A DNA stretch of 64,000 nt from Bacillus thuringiensis (GCF_001182785.1 NZ_CP012100.1:62001-126000), one strand, 5' to 3'; counted from the stretch's first letter, positions 54,224 to 63,561 are shown. The notes: generated from the sequence alone by a model not told the origin. Translations and numbers: made by a program.

Positions 54224-54385
54224 ATGGAACGACCGAACTGGGGCATCGAGGGGTTAGTATTCGTGGGCTGTACGTTTCTTGGCGCGGGAGTGGGATTTAT
54301 GTTTGGGAGCGCCCAAACTGGGTGGCTGATAGGGATGGGCGCTGGGTTTCTTGGTATGGCTTTGACGAGATGGATTGGGAAATAA
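54224..54385 (+). CDS. Small glycine-rich membrane protein, 53 aa
   Basis: ATG 54224 follows AGGGTGGGGATGAAGT. The product MERPNWGIEGLVFVGCTFLG continues through two glycine-zipper-like hydrophobic helices (GVGFMFGSAQTGWLIGMGAG) to LTRWIGK. The coding sequence is visibly richer in G+C than the flanking DNA, so it may be a recent arrival, or simply a glycine/tryptophan-rich gene. Function unknown; small hydrophobic proteins of this type occur widely in the B. cereus group. Confidence 0.7.
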   Translation: MERPNWGIEGLVFVGCTFLGAGVGFMFGSAQTGWLIGMGAGFLGMALTRWIGK

Positions 54386-54455
54386 TATAACAGGTTCACT
54401 TTCTTCAATAAATAAAGCGATAGGCACATAAGAATGTACTTACATAGGATTTCAA

Positions 54456-54480
54456 AAAGAGACACCAAAGGGCGTCTCTG
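54456..54480 (-). terminator. Terminator of the DUF4046 gene
   Basis: AGAGACACC pairs with GGCGTCTCT (one mismatch); read on the minus strand it ends in TTTTT, 20 bp after the stop at 54499. Confidence 0.7.
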
Positions 54481-54498
54481 CATACTTACATTTTCACT

Positions 54499-55491
54499 TT
54501 AATTATTACAATACCCTTTTAACATACCTTTAGAAAAACGATTTGGATATAAAGCAATAAGCATCCCGTAGGGGCTTCCTTTCCAATAGCGTTGTAAGGG
54601 TGTCCGTAATTTTTGTTTTATGAGCCATCTTTGATTAAATACGTTTAATAGCTGTTTTTCATCCAGTTTTTCTTTCTCTTCAATGGTCCACCTTAATGCT
54701 TCTAGTGCTTTACATTTGGACCAAAAGCCAACTGGTGTAACTTTAAATTCCCATTCTTTAAAGCGATCTGGATATAAGTCGTTTATCATTTTAAATGGAC
54801 TATTTCCCCACATTAATTGACATGGAGACGCTAATCTTTGAGTCTTTAGCCACTTTATACTGTATACATCCAGTATTTGTTCGGGCGATAATTTTTCTTT
54901 TTCTTCAATGGTCCATTTCAATGCTTCTAATGATTTTTCTTTTGTCCAGAAGTTATTGGGCGTCATGAGAAATTCCCATTCTTTAAAACGACTAGGGTAC
55001 AAATCGTTAATCATTGCAAACGGACTACTATTCCAGTACATAGCCAGAGGGGCACTAAGTTTGTTTTTCTCCAACCATTTTTTGCCGTATACGCGTAAGA
55101 GCTTTTCGTTCGATAAACCTTTTTTTTCTTCAATCATCCATCTCAAAATCGTTAATGCCTTTTCTTTCGTCCAAAAATTTAAAGGAGTCATACCAAACTC
55201 CCACTCTTTAAACTCACTTGGGTATAAATCATTTATTGCTTTAAAAGGGCTGTTTTCGTATCTATGTTTAAGTAATCCTCGCAATTTATATTTTACAAGT
55301 AATTGAGTGTTCCATTTTTTTCTGATGTCTTCCTTATCCCATTTTAAGATACTGTGTAATAAATATGTGATTACTCTGCGGGCGAGCTTATTATCCATAT
55401 CTTCTTTCCAAGTATTCGGAGGGAATCGTTTCCTTTTTCCATCCAATATTTCTTGATAAATATCTTCAATCGTAACGACTTTCATTGACAA
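54499..55491 (-). CDS. DUF4046-type repeat protein, 330 aa
   Basis: The frame is open to 55593, but AGGAGG lies 9 nt before TTG 55491; ATG 55485 is the alternative. The product has an N-terminal ~75 residues (VTIEDIYQEILDGKRKRFPP) and then three full ~65-residue repeats plus a partial fourth. Each reads NSPFxxINDLYPxxFKEWEF then TPxxFWTKEKALEALRW. Repeats differ enough to show old duplication. This layout matches DUF4046 proteins, a B. cereus group speciality. High Trp/Lys content and small helical modules suggest nucleic acid or protein binding, without direct evidence. Confidence 0.8.
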   Translation of the reverse strand: MSMKVVTIEDIYQEILDGKRKRFPPNTWKEDMDNKLARRVITYLLHSILKWDKEDIRKKWNTQLLVKYKLRGLLKHRYENSPFKAINDLYPSEFKEWEFGMTPLNFWTKEKALTILRWMIEEKKGLSNEKLLRVYGKKWLEKNKLSAPLAMYWNSSPFAMINDLYPSRFKEWEFLMTPNNFWTKEKSLEALKWTIEEKEKLSPEQILDVYSIKWLKTQRLASPCQLMWGNSPFKMINDLYPDRFKEWEFKVTPVGFWSKCKALEALRWTIEEKEKLDEKQLLNVFNQRWLIKQKLRTPLQRYWKGSPYGMLIALYPNRFSKGMLKGYCNN

Positions 55492-55715
55492 TATATAAAT
55501 CCTCCTACATTTGTATTTATATTTATACAGTATTAACATTCTAATTAATATATCTATATTATATAATTTAAATGAAATCATCACTAAAAACAATATATAA
55601 TTTATTTTTTGTAAAAAATCTAATCATTTAACTAATTGATATTTGTTTAAATTTTCTATTTTTTGTTATATACTTAATAAACATCATTACATCTGTATAT
55701 TAGGAGTGTATTTTT

Positions 55716-57209
55716 ATGGAGAAGCTTAACAAAAGCGATATTATTCGCACCGTTCCGCAAAATGGTTTCTTTGGACATCCCAAAGGACTATTTACTTTAT
55801 TCTTTACAGAATTTTGGGAGCGATTTTCTTACTACGGAATGAGAGCAATATTACTTTACTATATGTACTATTCCATTTCTAAAGGTGGCTTAGGGATGGA
55901 TCACGCCACAGCTGCATCCATTATGGCTATCTATGGTTCGTTAGTTTACATGTCTGGCATTATTGGTGGGTGGATTGCTGACCGCCTATTAGGTTCAAGT
56001 AGAACAATATTTTGGGGTGGCGTTTTAATAATGATTGGTCATCTCATCTTAGCTCTACCAGGAACGGTTAATACATTATTTATCTCAATGGTATTTTTAG
56101 TACTTGGAACAGGGTTATTAAAACCGAATGTATCTAGTATTGTTGGTGATTTATATAGTGAAACAGATACTCGTCGTGATTCAGGTTTCAGTATTTTCTA
56201 TATGGGTATTAATTTAGGAGCACTATTATCTCCGTTTGTGATTGGAACACTCGGTCAAAAGTATAACTTTCACTTAGGTTTTGGTGTGGCTGCAATTGGT
56301 ATGCTATTTGGATTAATTATGTATGTTCTTACGAAAAAGAAAAATCTAGGATTAGCAGGAACGCAAGTACCAAATCCTTTAACAGACAAGGAAAGAAAAA
56401 AGGTCCTTATACAGTTTAGTATTGGTATTATCGCAATTGCACTAGTTTGTGTGTTAACAATTCCAACAGGTATTTTAACGATTGATCGATTTACTTTACT
56501 TGTAAGTATCTTAGGTATTCTAATTCCAACAGGCTACTTTGTCTTTATGTACCGTAGTCCAAAGACGACAGAAGTTGAAAAATCTCGCTTAATTGCTTAC
56601 ATACCATTATTTATCGCTGCTACAATGTTTTGGGCGATTCAAGAGCAGGGAGCAATCATCTTAGCTAGTTATGCTGATCAACGTACGCAGTTAAACTTTG
56701 CAGGATTTGAGGTTCAATCTTCATGGTTCCAATCTTTAAACCCTATATATATTGTTTTACTAGCACCAGTATTTGCTTGGCTTTGGGTAAAGCTGAATTC
56801 ACGCCAACCAAGTACAGCAAATAAATTTGCTATCGGTTTATTATTTGCTGGTTTATCATTCTTAGTGATGATTATTCCTGCATATATCCATGGTACCGAA
56901 TCCCTTGTTAGCCCAATTTGGTTAATCATTAGCTTCCTTCTAGTCGTAATCGGGGAACTTTGTTTATCACCTGTCGGCTTATCTATTACTACAAAGCTAG
57001 CACCAGCAGCGTTCTCTGCTCAAACAATGAGTTTATGGTTCTTAACGAGTGCATCTGCACAAGCTATCAATGCGCAGCTTGTTCGATTATATAATCCTGA
57101 AACAGAGATTATTTATTTCGGTGTAATTGGCGGAATATCCATTGTTTTAAGTGTTATTTTATATTTCATGGCTCCAAAGATTCAGGTACTTATGAAAGGG
57201 ATTAAATAA
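55716..57209 (+). CDS. POT-family proton-dependent di/tripeptide transporter
   Basis: This 497-aa protein with about 14 spans imports small peptides with protons. The family signatures are clear: FFTEFWERFSYYGMRAILLY near residue 29 with the ExxER motif, GGWIADRLLGSSRTIFWGG, FSIFYMGINLGALLSPFVIG (PTR2 motif), and FWAIQEQGAIILASYADQRT. Length and motifs match DtpT and B. subtilis YclF. TAGGAGTG precedes the ATG. It is a single gene with a terminator at 57213. Confidence 0.95.
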   Translation: MEKLNKSDIIRTVPQNGFFGHPKGLFTLFFTEFWERFSYYGMRAILLYYMYYSISKGGLGMDHATAASIMAIYGSLVYMSGIIGGWIADRLLGSSRTIFWGGVLIMIGHLILALPGTVNTLFISMVFLVLGTGLLKPNVSSIVGDLYSETDTRRDSGFSIFYMGINLGALLSPFVIGTLGQKYNFHLGFGVAAIGMLFGLIMYVLTKKKNLGLAGTQVPNPLTDKERKKVLIQFSIGIIAIALVCVLTIPTGILTIDRFTLLVSILGILIPTGYFVFMYRSPKTTEVEKSRLIAYIPLFIAATMFWAIQEQGAIILASYADQRTQLNFAGFEVQSSWFQSLNPIYIVLLAPVFAWLWVKLNSRQPSTANKFAIGLLFAGLSFLVMIIPAYIHGTESLVSPIWLIISFLLVVIGELCLSPVGLSITTKLAPAAFSAQTMSLWFLTSASAQAINAQLVRLYNPETEIIYFGVIGGISIVLSVILYFMAPKIQVLMKGIK

Positions 57210-57212
57210 TAG

Positions 57213-57262
57213 AACTGTGCCAAAAACTTGTTACCATGCAGGTTTTTGTGCACAGTTTTTTA
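57213..57262 (+). terminator. Terminator of the peptide transporter gene
   Basis: AACTGTGC pairs with GCACAGTT, extended by AAAAAC/GTTTTT after a small bulge, and is followed by TTTT. Confidence 0.8.
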
Positions 57263-57912
57263 GTGCTTTATCGTATGTAAAACTAGCTCCTTTTAAACGA
57301 AGAACAACAAAGGCAAATTGATCAGAAGTAAGTCATTTATCGATATGGATGATTAGGAGAAAGCATTTACGGTAACCCCAAGTCGAGAGTATTCCGATAT
57401 TAATATAGTTTATACATCTAACCCTATTTAATAGGTTAGTTTTGAAAGATGGAACTCCCGCATTCGAAAATGATATACATAAATTTTCTAAAAGGTCAGC
57501 TTATTTTTTGTTTTGGGGTTACTTCAATATCTAAGCTAAATGCCTATGGAGCAAAACTAAAAAAAGACGCCAAATGGCGCCCCCAACTTGGGTTAATGAG
57601 GTTTAGTTTTCCAATCTAAAGAAATTTTGTATCAGCTCACAAAGAGAGTATATCATAACATCCAAGAGGAATAATATGCATTCTTACATATTGAAATAAA
57701 TCTTGTATTCTTGCACTGACGGACCAGGAATAGTAAGATATGAAGCAAATAAGCGCTGTAAAAATATCAAGTCTAGGATGTACTTACTTGCAAGAAAACC
57801 CCAAAAATAATACATACATTACTATAGAAGCGATTAATTTCTGATATGACATGTTTTAATATCAAAAAAGCCATCACGCAATGATGATTGCATGATGGCT
57901 TTTGTTGTTTTC
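57263..57912. other. Intergenic stretch between convergent genes
   Basis: About 600 bp without a gene. A minus-strand terminator-like hairpin (GACGCC-AAAT-GGCGCC with a T run) lies at 57562-57582, and the terminator of the hydrolase gene at 57864. Confidence 0.5.
57864..57903 (-). terminator. Terminator of the alpha/beta hydrolase gene
   Basis: AAAAGCCATCACGCAAT pairs with ATTGCATGATGGCTTTT with one mismatch, 10 bp after the stop at 57913. T runs occur on both strands. Confidence 0.85.
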
Positions 57913-59304
57913 TTATTTCTTTGTCTCATTGACCCATGCAGTGATGTCCTGGATGACATACGCAGGAACATTGGAAGGTATTTCGTATTCACTAGGGTGA
58001 CTTAATGCCCCGTCGCCCTCCGTGAAGATGTGATTCAATTTCGGATATTCTTTAAACTGAACATTACTGCGGCTTGAAAGCCCTTCTTGCCATCTCGTAA
58101 ACTCGTCTTTTACAGTTACTTGATAATCACGTGCGCCTTGCAGAATCAGTAATGGCTCTTTTCGTGATTTCGCTTCTTCAACTGGACGCCAACGAGTCAC
58201 ATCGTACATGAAATGTGGAAAAGGATAATTATAACCAGCTGGTGGGTGATCTGGATCAAAAGTAGGATCCTCGATATAAGCGAATTGTTTTTTTAGTTCA
58301 TCAATATATTCCTTAGGTGCCCCGAGGTACTGATACTGATCAAGGAGCATGTCAGTAAAAGGACGTGCAGGAGGTGCCATTAAAATACTGCCTCTTACAA
58401 GTGATGAACTTGCTTTGCTTAGTATGCGCGGCATGCTGCCAGCTCCTTGGCTATGTCCGAGAATAAAAATGTTATCTGGGTCAATGCCTTCCTGCTGCGC
58501 TGCTGATGTTGCTGCATATATGGCATCATCTGTAGTATCTCGGTCTAATGTAGCAGGTTCTGCACTCATTTTAAAACCGTGTTCTAAGGAACGTTTCTCG
58601 TAACGTAACACTGCGATACCGCTTGATGAAAGACCAGCTGCAAGGTCTCTAAAGATTTTAGTTCCCATAATTGTACTGTCACGATCTTGCGAACCAGAAC
58701 CATGAACAAGAACAACAACAGGCACTTTTTCGCCAGGTTTATGTTTTGGAACCGTTAATGTGGCTGGTAACGGGTATGTAGCATTTCCAATGACGATTTC
58801 GCGTTCTTGGTAGAAATCAGGTTGGTCATAGCTAGGATGCGGGATGGTATAAGATTTCTCTGGCGCCATTCTTACGCCAACTTCATCAACTTTACCACCA
58901 GGTGTGAATTTAAGGAGTAGTGGAATAGTAGTTCCTTCGATAGCTCCTGGAATTTCAACCGTTTGGTGGACTAAGTTTCGTTCTTTAATAACAGGTGTCC
59001 CCATGCTTGTAATCATACTCCCGCCACTTTGTGTCCACCAGTTTTGTAATATGTTTGCCGTAAACTTGGATTGAAAAGCAGCAGACGTCAACTGGAGTGC
59101 CTCTGCATATTTACCTTGCTGGAGATAGTCAAAAAATAAAGACGTATGTTCCGTTAAAGAGACTGGTTTCTTTTCTGCAGTTTGTATCACTTGTGTATCC
59201 GCATGAATTGTTGTTGTAAGCGGAAAAGAAGAAACACCTAAAGAAAAGAGTAGGGTAAAAGAAAGTGCTGATTTTTGTAACTTCTTTTTTTTCATCTTTT
59301 TCAT
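57913..59304 (-). CDS. Secreted alpha/beta hydrolase with DUF3887-like N-domain, 463 aa
   Basis: A signal peptide (about 1-36: basic start, SALSFTLLFSLGVSSF, cut near IHA) leads to a DUF3887-like domain at about 45-140 (LFFDYLQQGKYAEALQLTSA). A serine hydrolase fold follows. The oxyanion region is VPVVVLVHGSGSQDRDSTIM, the nucleophile serine is in ILGHSQGAG at about residue 287, the acid is in LILQGARDYQV, and the histidine in LNHIFTEGDG. It resembles secreted esterase/aminopeptidase-type proteins; the substrate is unknown. GGAGGTTAAACAGG precedes the ATG. Confidence 0.88.
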   Translation of the reverse strand: MKKMKKKKLQKSALSFTLLFSLGVSSFPLTTTIHADTQVIQTAEKKPVSLTEHTSLFFDYLQQGKYAEALQLTSAAFQSKFTANILQNWWTQSGGSMITSMGTPVIKERNLVHQTVEIPGAIEGTTIPLLLKFTPGGKVDEVGVRMAPEKSYTIPHPSYDQPDFYQEREIVIGNATYPLPATLTVPKHKPGEKVPVVVLVHGSGSQDRDSTIMGTKIFRDLAAGLSSSGIAVLRYEKRSLEHGFKMSAEPATLDRDTTDDAIYAATSAAQQEGIDPDNIFILGHSQGAGSMPRILSKASSSLVRGSILMAPPARPFTDMLLDQYQYLGAPKEYIDELKKQFAYIEDPTFDPDHPPAGYNYPFPHFMYDVTRWRPVEEAKSRKEPLLILQGARDYQVTVKDEFTRWQEGLSSRSNVQFKEYPKLNHIFTEGDGALSHPSEYEIPSNVPAYVIQDITAWVNETKK

Positions 59305-59562
59305 CCTGTTTAACCTCCAAAATGTAATGGTATGAAATAGGAATGGTAATTAGTGGAATGTTTTCCTATGGAGGTTTCGGTACATGTATGGGGGAATCCT
59401 GCATACATATCATAAAAATTCCGTTTGAAAGAGTAGAGGAGTTAATCAATGGTTTTATACATAAACCTTGGCTAAATCATAGAAATCAATAGTTTTTCAA
59501 ACAATGATTCCAATTTCGTTATGATGTAAGGGAAGAAAAACAAGAAGAGAGGGAGGCATACG

Positions 59563-59893
59563 ATGAAGAAATTTTTATGGTTCATTGCTACATTGTGCAT
59601 GATTTTAGGATTGGTAACAGGGTGTAGTAGCAAATATGACACTGGAATTCCCGTTACAAGAAATGTAGCGGAGAAAGACCAGCAGAAAGGAAGCGAAACA
59701 ATGAAAAATAAGAGAGAAGAGGATAGTTATGCAGCAACGGTACCTGTAAAAAAAGAAGAGTTTACGGGAAAACTACAGTATCCAGAGTTGGCCGAGCAGG
59801 CGATGAACCCAGTACCTGGGGAGAGAAAGAAACAAAACGCTAATAGGATTATCAAAGCTACGATACTGGAACATATCGACGGTGATACGTTCC
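59563..59893 (+). pseudogene. Truncated secreted thermonuclease-like (SNase) gene
   Basis: The frame has a ribosome site (GAGAGGGAGG) and a lipoprotein signal (LVTGCSSKYD, lipobox cysteine at 21). A polar linker follows, then RIIKATILEHIDGDTF, the first strands of a staphylococcal nuclease-fold domain with its HIDGDT catalytic start. It stops (TGA at 59896-59898) right after that motif, with the remaining ~110 nuclease residues missing. Another truncated gene starts at the same point on the other strand. The deletion junction is within about 59885-59897. Confidence 0.75.
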
Positions 59894-60163
59894 AATGAGT
59901 TCACCTTCTGGATCTGTACCAAACGCATATAAATACCTTTTATCTTTATATCAGTTTACATTCATATAAGGCGAACTGTTATCGTCACGAACACCGTTAC
60001 AAACGTCTATCTCAAGAATCACTCCGTCTTCAAAATCAACTTCTATTCTCCTCAAAACTTCGTCATCATTAGCATCAGCCAGACAACCTTTGTGTCTTAA
60101 TATTTTTAACAATTTTCCCTCGAATTTCTGTTCAAGTGTATGAGTTCTCTCTTTTTTCTCCAT
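59890..60163 (-). pseudogene. Hypothetical gene with in-frame stop and lost 3' end
   Basis: ATG 60163 opens MEKKERTHTLEQKFEGKLLK and continues RIEVDFEDGVILEIDVCNGV to a TGA at 59951-59953. The same frame goes on without further stops as YKDKRYLYAFGTDPEGELIG. That suggests TGA replaced a sense codon such as TGG, and that the true end was removed by the deletion shared with the nuclease gene. Family not recognised. Confidence 0.6.
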
Positions 60164-60265
60164 TCTACTTCACTCCTAATTTTTATTGATTACACTACGA
60201 TTTTATATGGATTTTAAGGAGTGGTGAAAATTTCCGCATAACAACAAATATTACGGAAATAGATT

Positions 60266-60551
60266 TTATACTTTTTTATAGAATCCCTTCACGAGGATAT
60301 AACTTATCAGAAATGAAATGACGGGAAATGTAACGCACCATGCTGTAATCATGCTCCAGTTGACATATGATACGGGATAATTGCTAAGAGCATACCCACG
60401 TATTATATAGGGTATTTAACAGAAGTGTAAGAAGAGGCGCAACCCATATGCGTTTTGTGACGTATGAAACATAAACGCCGAGTCCGATAACGAAAACTGG
60501 CACAAGAAAAAGTTGACGTACGAAAGGATCTATCTTGTTCAAAAAATCCAT
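60266..60551 (-). pseudogene. Small membrane protein gene with a frameshift
   Basis: AGGAGG lies 7 nt before ATG 60551. The first frame encodes MDFLNKIDPFVRQLFLVPVF, VIGLGVYVSYVTKRIWVAPL and LTLLLN, then stops near 60395. A second frame continues RGYALSNYPVSYVNWSMITA, WCVTFPVISFLISYILVKGF and ends at 60266. The shift lies at about 60400-60430. Joined, they give a ~95-residue, three-span protein similar in outline to DUF2651/YbeC-type membrane proteins. Confidence 0.65.
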
Positions 60552-60664
60552 TTGACATCCTCCTTTTTACTTCGTTTTACATATTCTATTCGATAGAGCT
60601 TGGCAGCTCTCTTATGGCATCGTTTCTATATGATAGTGGGTATTGTATAAAAGTACTTAAAAAC

Positions 60665-60694
60665 AAAAGAGAACCCTCATCGGGTTCTCTTTTT
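60665..60694. terminator. Rho-independent terminator
   Basis: AAAAGAGAACCC and GGGTTCTCTTTT form a perfect 12-bp stem with a 5-nt loop and flanking A/T runs. It can serve the minus-strand lipoprotein gene ending at 60785. Confidence 0.85.
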
Positions 60695-60784
60695 AATCAT
60701 GCTAGGATAACTAGACTTGGAATAAATCCTAATTAAAGCAATGGTAAGGAGGCAGGAGTTAATAAGTAATGCATTTAGAAATGG

Positions 60785-61936
60785 TTATTCTCCAGCATAT
60801 ATCTTTTTATATTGAATGCTTGGCTTACCTTTGTATTCGATTAGCCCTACATAGTGAATATAGTCGCCTGTCAAACTGAAGTGGTATAAATGCGCTTCAG
60901 AACCACTTAATACCCCCCCTATACTAGCACGTTGAATTGCTTCTGATTCAATACTTCGCACTGCATTACCGCCAGTAGTAGTATTATACACGTCAAACTT
61001 TAATTTTGTACCATTGTTTGTGTTAGCAATAACGTATTTAGCATTTGCAGCGACAAGGGTTTGAGCGTAATTTATGCCATACTTTAATTTTTGACCTTGT
61101 TTATCATATACATAATCGCCTTTGTTTATATCGAATACTGTTTTTCCAGAGCCATCATATAGTAAGTTTTGTTTTAAATCAATATAAATATTGTTAGTGC
61201 CATAATCCTTTAATTTCAGATTTTTTATTTCTTTTTTTGTACCGTCATCTAAATGCAGGAAGACCTTTTCGCCTTCTTGTACTAATAGAGCACTACCGTT
61301 CGAGGTTTGTACATAATAATATCTATTGGATGTATTTTGACTATTACTAATATTATTAGAAGAAGAACTTTGTAGATTGGTATCAATCTCTACCATTTTA
61401 GCGTTCTCATCCATAAGAGCGGTTCTTGCTACTAAACCATTTGAAATGATGTGTGCATCTCCAAAGAGTGTAGAGGTTACGCCGTCTTCTCCATTAGCAA
61501 AATGTTGATCTTTTATGATCCATTTTCCTTCTTTATCGTCTATTTTGCCGATTGATACAAACGTCTTATCTTTGTTCTCTTCTTGGATGTATTTTTGGAA
61601 CATGACGTAAATATAATCACCCTTTCGAGCAACACCCAGTTCTTTCACTTTTCTATCGTCTAATAAATTAGAAAAACTTTCTCCGCCGAATTGATCTATA
61701 GTAATTTCTTTATGGTCTTTGGCATTTGTATCTTTTTTAGACGAATCGGAATTACTAGTTTCCCCTATTTTTGACCCGTTGGCCACTTGGTCTTTAGTTG
61801 TACTTTCATTCGCAGATGTAGTTGTTTTACTTCCTTCTTTTGGTTCTGAATTGTTGGAAGAGCAACCTACCAATAAGCTAAACGTACAACCTGCTAATAA
61901 TATGTTCTTACTTGCTTTAAGCATATTTCTTTTCAT
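60785..61936 (-). CDS. Lipoprotein with repeat-strand body, 383 aa
   Basis: The product has a lipoprotein signal with lipobox LLVGC (cysteine at 25), then a ~50-residue Ser/Thr/Lys-rich linker. A strand-rich body of ~300 residues follows, with recurring YVxx... and loop patterns (KGDYIYVMFQKYIQ, GKWIIKDQHFA, KGDYVYDKQGQKLKYG, LTGDYIHYVGLIEYKGK). This suggests a beta-propeller-like fold on the outer membrane face. No catalytic motif is seen. AGGAGG lies just before the ATG. The lipoprotein at 62056 is divergent. Confidence 0.75.
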   Translation of the reverse strand: MKRNMLKASKNILLAGCTFSLLVGCSSNNSEPKEGSKTTTSANESTTKDQVANGSKIGETSNSDSSKKDTNAKDHKEITIDQFGGESFSNLLDDRKVKELGVARKGDYIYVMFQKYIQEENKDKTFVSIGKIDDKEGKWIIKDQHFANGEDGVTSTLFGDAHIISNGLVARTALMDENAKMVEIDTNLQSSSSNNISNSQNTSNRYYYVQTSNGSALLVQEGEKVFLHLDDGTKKEIKNLKLKDYGTNNIYIDLKQNLLYDGSGKTVFDINKGDYVYDKQGQKLKYGINYAQTLVAANAKYVIANTNNGTKLKFDVYNTTTGGNAVRSIESEAIQRASIGGVLSGSEAHLYHFSLTGDYIHYVGLIEYKGKPSIQYKKIYAGE

Positions 61937-62055
61937 AATTTCCTCCTACAGATATGTTGATTGATACGATTATACTATATATAACTATATATTAATATAT
62001 TATTAAAGAGATTTTAATAATAGAAACATACTGAAAATGGAAGGGTGTAAAAATA

Positions 62056-62469
62056 GTGAAAATAGTAGTGTCATGTATTGTTAGTTTAGGAATACTGTTA
62101 ACAGCATGCTCAAACGAAGACAAATTAAAGGTTGGATCAGAGAGTCGTGCAAACACAAATGAAGAAGCTGTCGGTCAAGTAGAAAAAGATAAAGATAAAG
62201 TGAAGGATAATGATGATGCTTCACCGTATAATGAGGAAATGGCAAGAGTAGCCATACAAAAAATGATGAACAAATATCCAAAAGAAGCTGGGAAGAACGT
62301 GTTACAAACTGAGAGAAGGGCAATGGATATTTTTCATGTTACAACGGATAAAGTAGAAGTTCAAATGCAGTTTAAAGATGCTGGGAGTGGAACGGTGGAA
62401 TGGATTATGTGCGACTGGAACACAGGTCAACCGTTATATCAAAGTGATAAATGGAATGCCTATAGCTAA
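62056..62469 (+). CDS. Small lipoprotein, 137 aa
   Basis: GTG start with GGAAGGGTG upstream. Lipobox LLTAC (cysteine at 18) is followed by a charged linker (VEKDKDKVKDNDD) and a compact C-terminal domain, MARVAIQKMMNKYPKEAGKN to VEWIMCDWNTGQPLYQSDKW. The domain looks like small helix-plus-sheet lipoprotein domains of Bacillus; I do not recognise the family. It is divergent from the larger lipoprotein gene, 120 bp away. Confidence 0.7.
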   Translation: MKIVVSCIVSLGILLTACSNEDKLKVGSESRANTNEEAVGQVEKDKDKVKDNDDASPYNEEMARVAIQKMMNKYPKEAGKNVLQTERRAMDIFHVTTDKVEVQMQFKDAGSGTVEWIMCDWNTGQPLYQSDKWNAYS

Positions 62470-62995
62470 CTACAACTTATAATTATCACATAGGGAATAG
62501 ATACTAGATAAAAAGAATTAGCACTCAAATGATTTTAGAGTAGTAGATTGATTTTAGGCAGGAACCATTCATTACGCATACCTGGGAGAGTCGACATATG
62601 GACTTAGAATTAAAGGTAAAAAGAAAATAAATACATACTACAAAACTACATAATGAAGAATATCCGTATGTCTGGAAACTGGATCGTCGATTCAGTTGTC
62701 AATATTTTCTTCTAATTTAATACACTATTTAAAGTTTTTAATTGAAGTTCTTTAGACTGTTTGGAACATTGATATACAAAAGGAGTACCTAACGGTGCTC
62801 TTTTTTTGTATATGTAAAAATAAAGAAAATCGTTAGACAACATAGGTTTTTTGGGGAGCTTTAAAGAACTTTATAATTATTAAATATTTAATCAGTGCTA
62901 TAGGAGCGAATATAAAATAAAACTTTTATCATAAATGATTTCATTATCCATTAATGTAAAATAAAATTCACTTATTAAAAGGAGGTTAAATATAA
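62470..62995. other. Intergenic stretch with one terminator
   Basis: No gene is seen. It contains the long hairpin at 62772-62813 and the AAAGGAGG site of the broken MFS gene. Confidence 0.5.
62772..62813. terminator. Rho-independent terminator
   Basis: ATATACAAAAGGAGTACC pairs with GGTGCTCTTTTTTTGTATAT, with a few mismatches, around TAAC. Confidence 0.65.
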
Positions 62996-63235
62996 TTGAC
63001 AATTAATAAGGAGATAAATTTTAACTCATCATTGAAATCGAATAAAACAAGTAAAGGTTTGGTTTCAACAATGACACATTTGTCTAGAACTTATGTGATA
63101 TTTATTGTGGGTTTACTGATTTCTAGGATTGGTGATTCTCTTTATACGTTTGCTCTTCCTTGGATTGCCTATGAATTGACTGGTTCGGCCATAATTATGA
63201 GTTCACTTTTTGCTACTGGTGCATTACGCAGGTAA
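62996..63235 (+). pseudogene. N-terminal fragment of an MFS transporter
   Basis: TTG 62996 has AAAGGAGG upstream. After a polar start, the frame reads LSRTYVIFIVGLLISRIGDS and LYTFALPWIAYELTGSAIIM, the first two spans of a drug-export-type MFS protein, then stops after ALRR. Full proteins have about 400 residues. Repeat B and an HxlR fragment follow, so a deletion or insertion removed the rest. Confidence 0.75.
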
Positions 63236-63333
63236 TCTTCATATAGAATGGAATTTCATGTACCGATTACTATAGGAAAGCATTCTGTATACAATTCAAA
63301 CAAATGCAAATCAAATCATGCTTTTACAGATAC

Positions 63334-63470
63334 AAAAAAGGAGCAGTTAGTAAAGCTAACGGCTCCAGGTCAAGGAATCTCCAAGGGGAAAGGAGAAAGA
63401 TTAAGGACTTTAAATGAGTTTTGGCTAATGCCTATCTTTATTATTGACGGAATAATAAGTTTTATTCAAT
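63334..63470 (+). repeat. Dispersed repeat B, copy 3
   Basis: It starts with a hairpin (GGAGCAGTTAGTAAAGCTAA and CGGCTCC) and ends TTAAATGAGTTTTGGCTAAT through GCCTATCTTTATTATTGACGG to TTTTATTCA. It matches copy 1 at 31491-31610. It sits between the MFS and HxlR fragments. Confidence 0.7.
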
Positions 63471-63474
63471 CATA

Positions 63475-63561
63475 ACACCCAAAGTAGAATATTCACTAAC
63501 AGAGCAAGGTGAAAAGTTTATACCTGTATTAGAAGCAATGCAAGTTTGGGGTAAAGATTAA
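63475..63561 (+). pseudogene. C-terminal fragment of an HxlR-family regulator
   Basis: The frame from 63475 reads TPKVEYSLTEQGEKFIPVLE and AMQVWGKD, the wing and last helix of HxlR-type winged-helix regulators. There is no start; the N-terminal ~75 residues are absent. Such regulators often sit beside MFS genes, as the fragment upstream suggests. Confidence 0.75.

Noticed and set aside
53809..54483. 224-codon minus-strand open frame
   Set aside because: It crosses repeat A and the real small gene at 54224-54385 on the other strand, has no ribosome site, and its proline-rich middle is just the complement of that gene.
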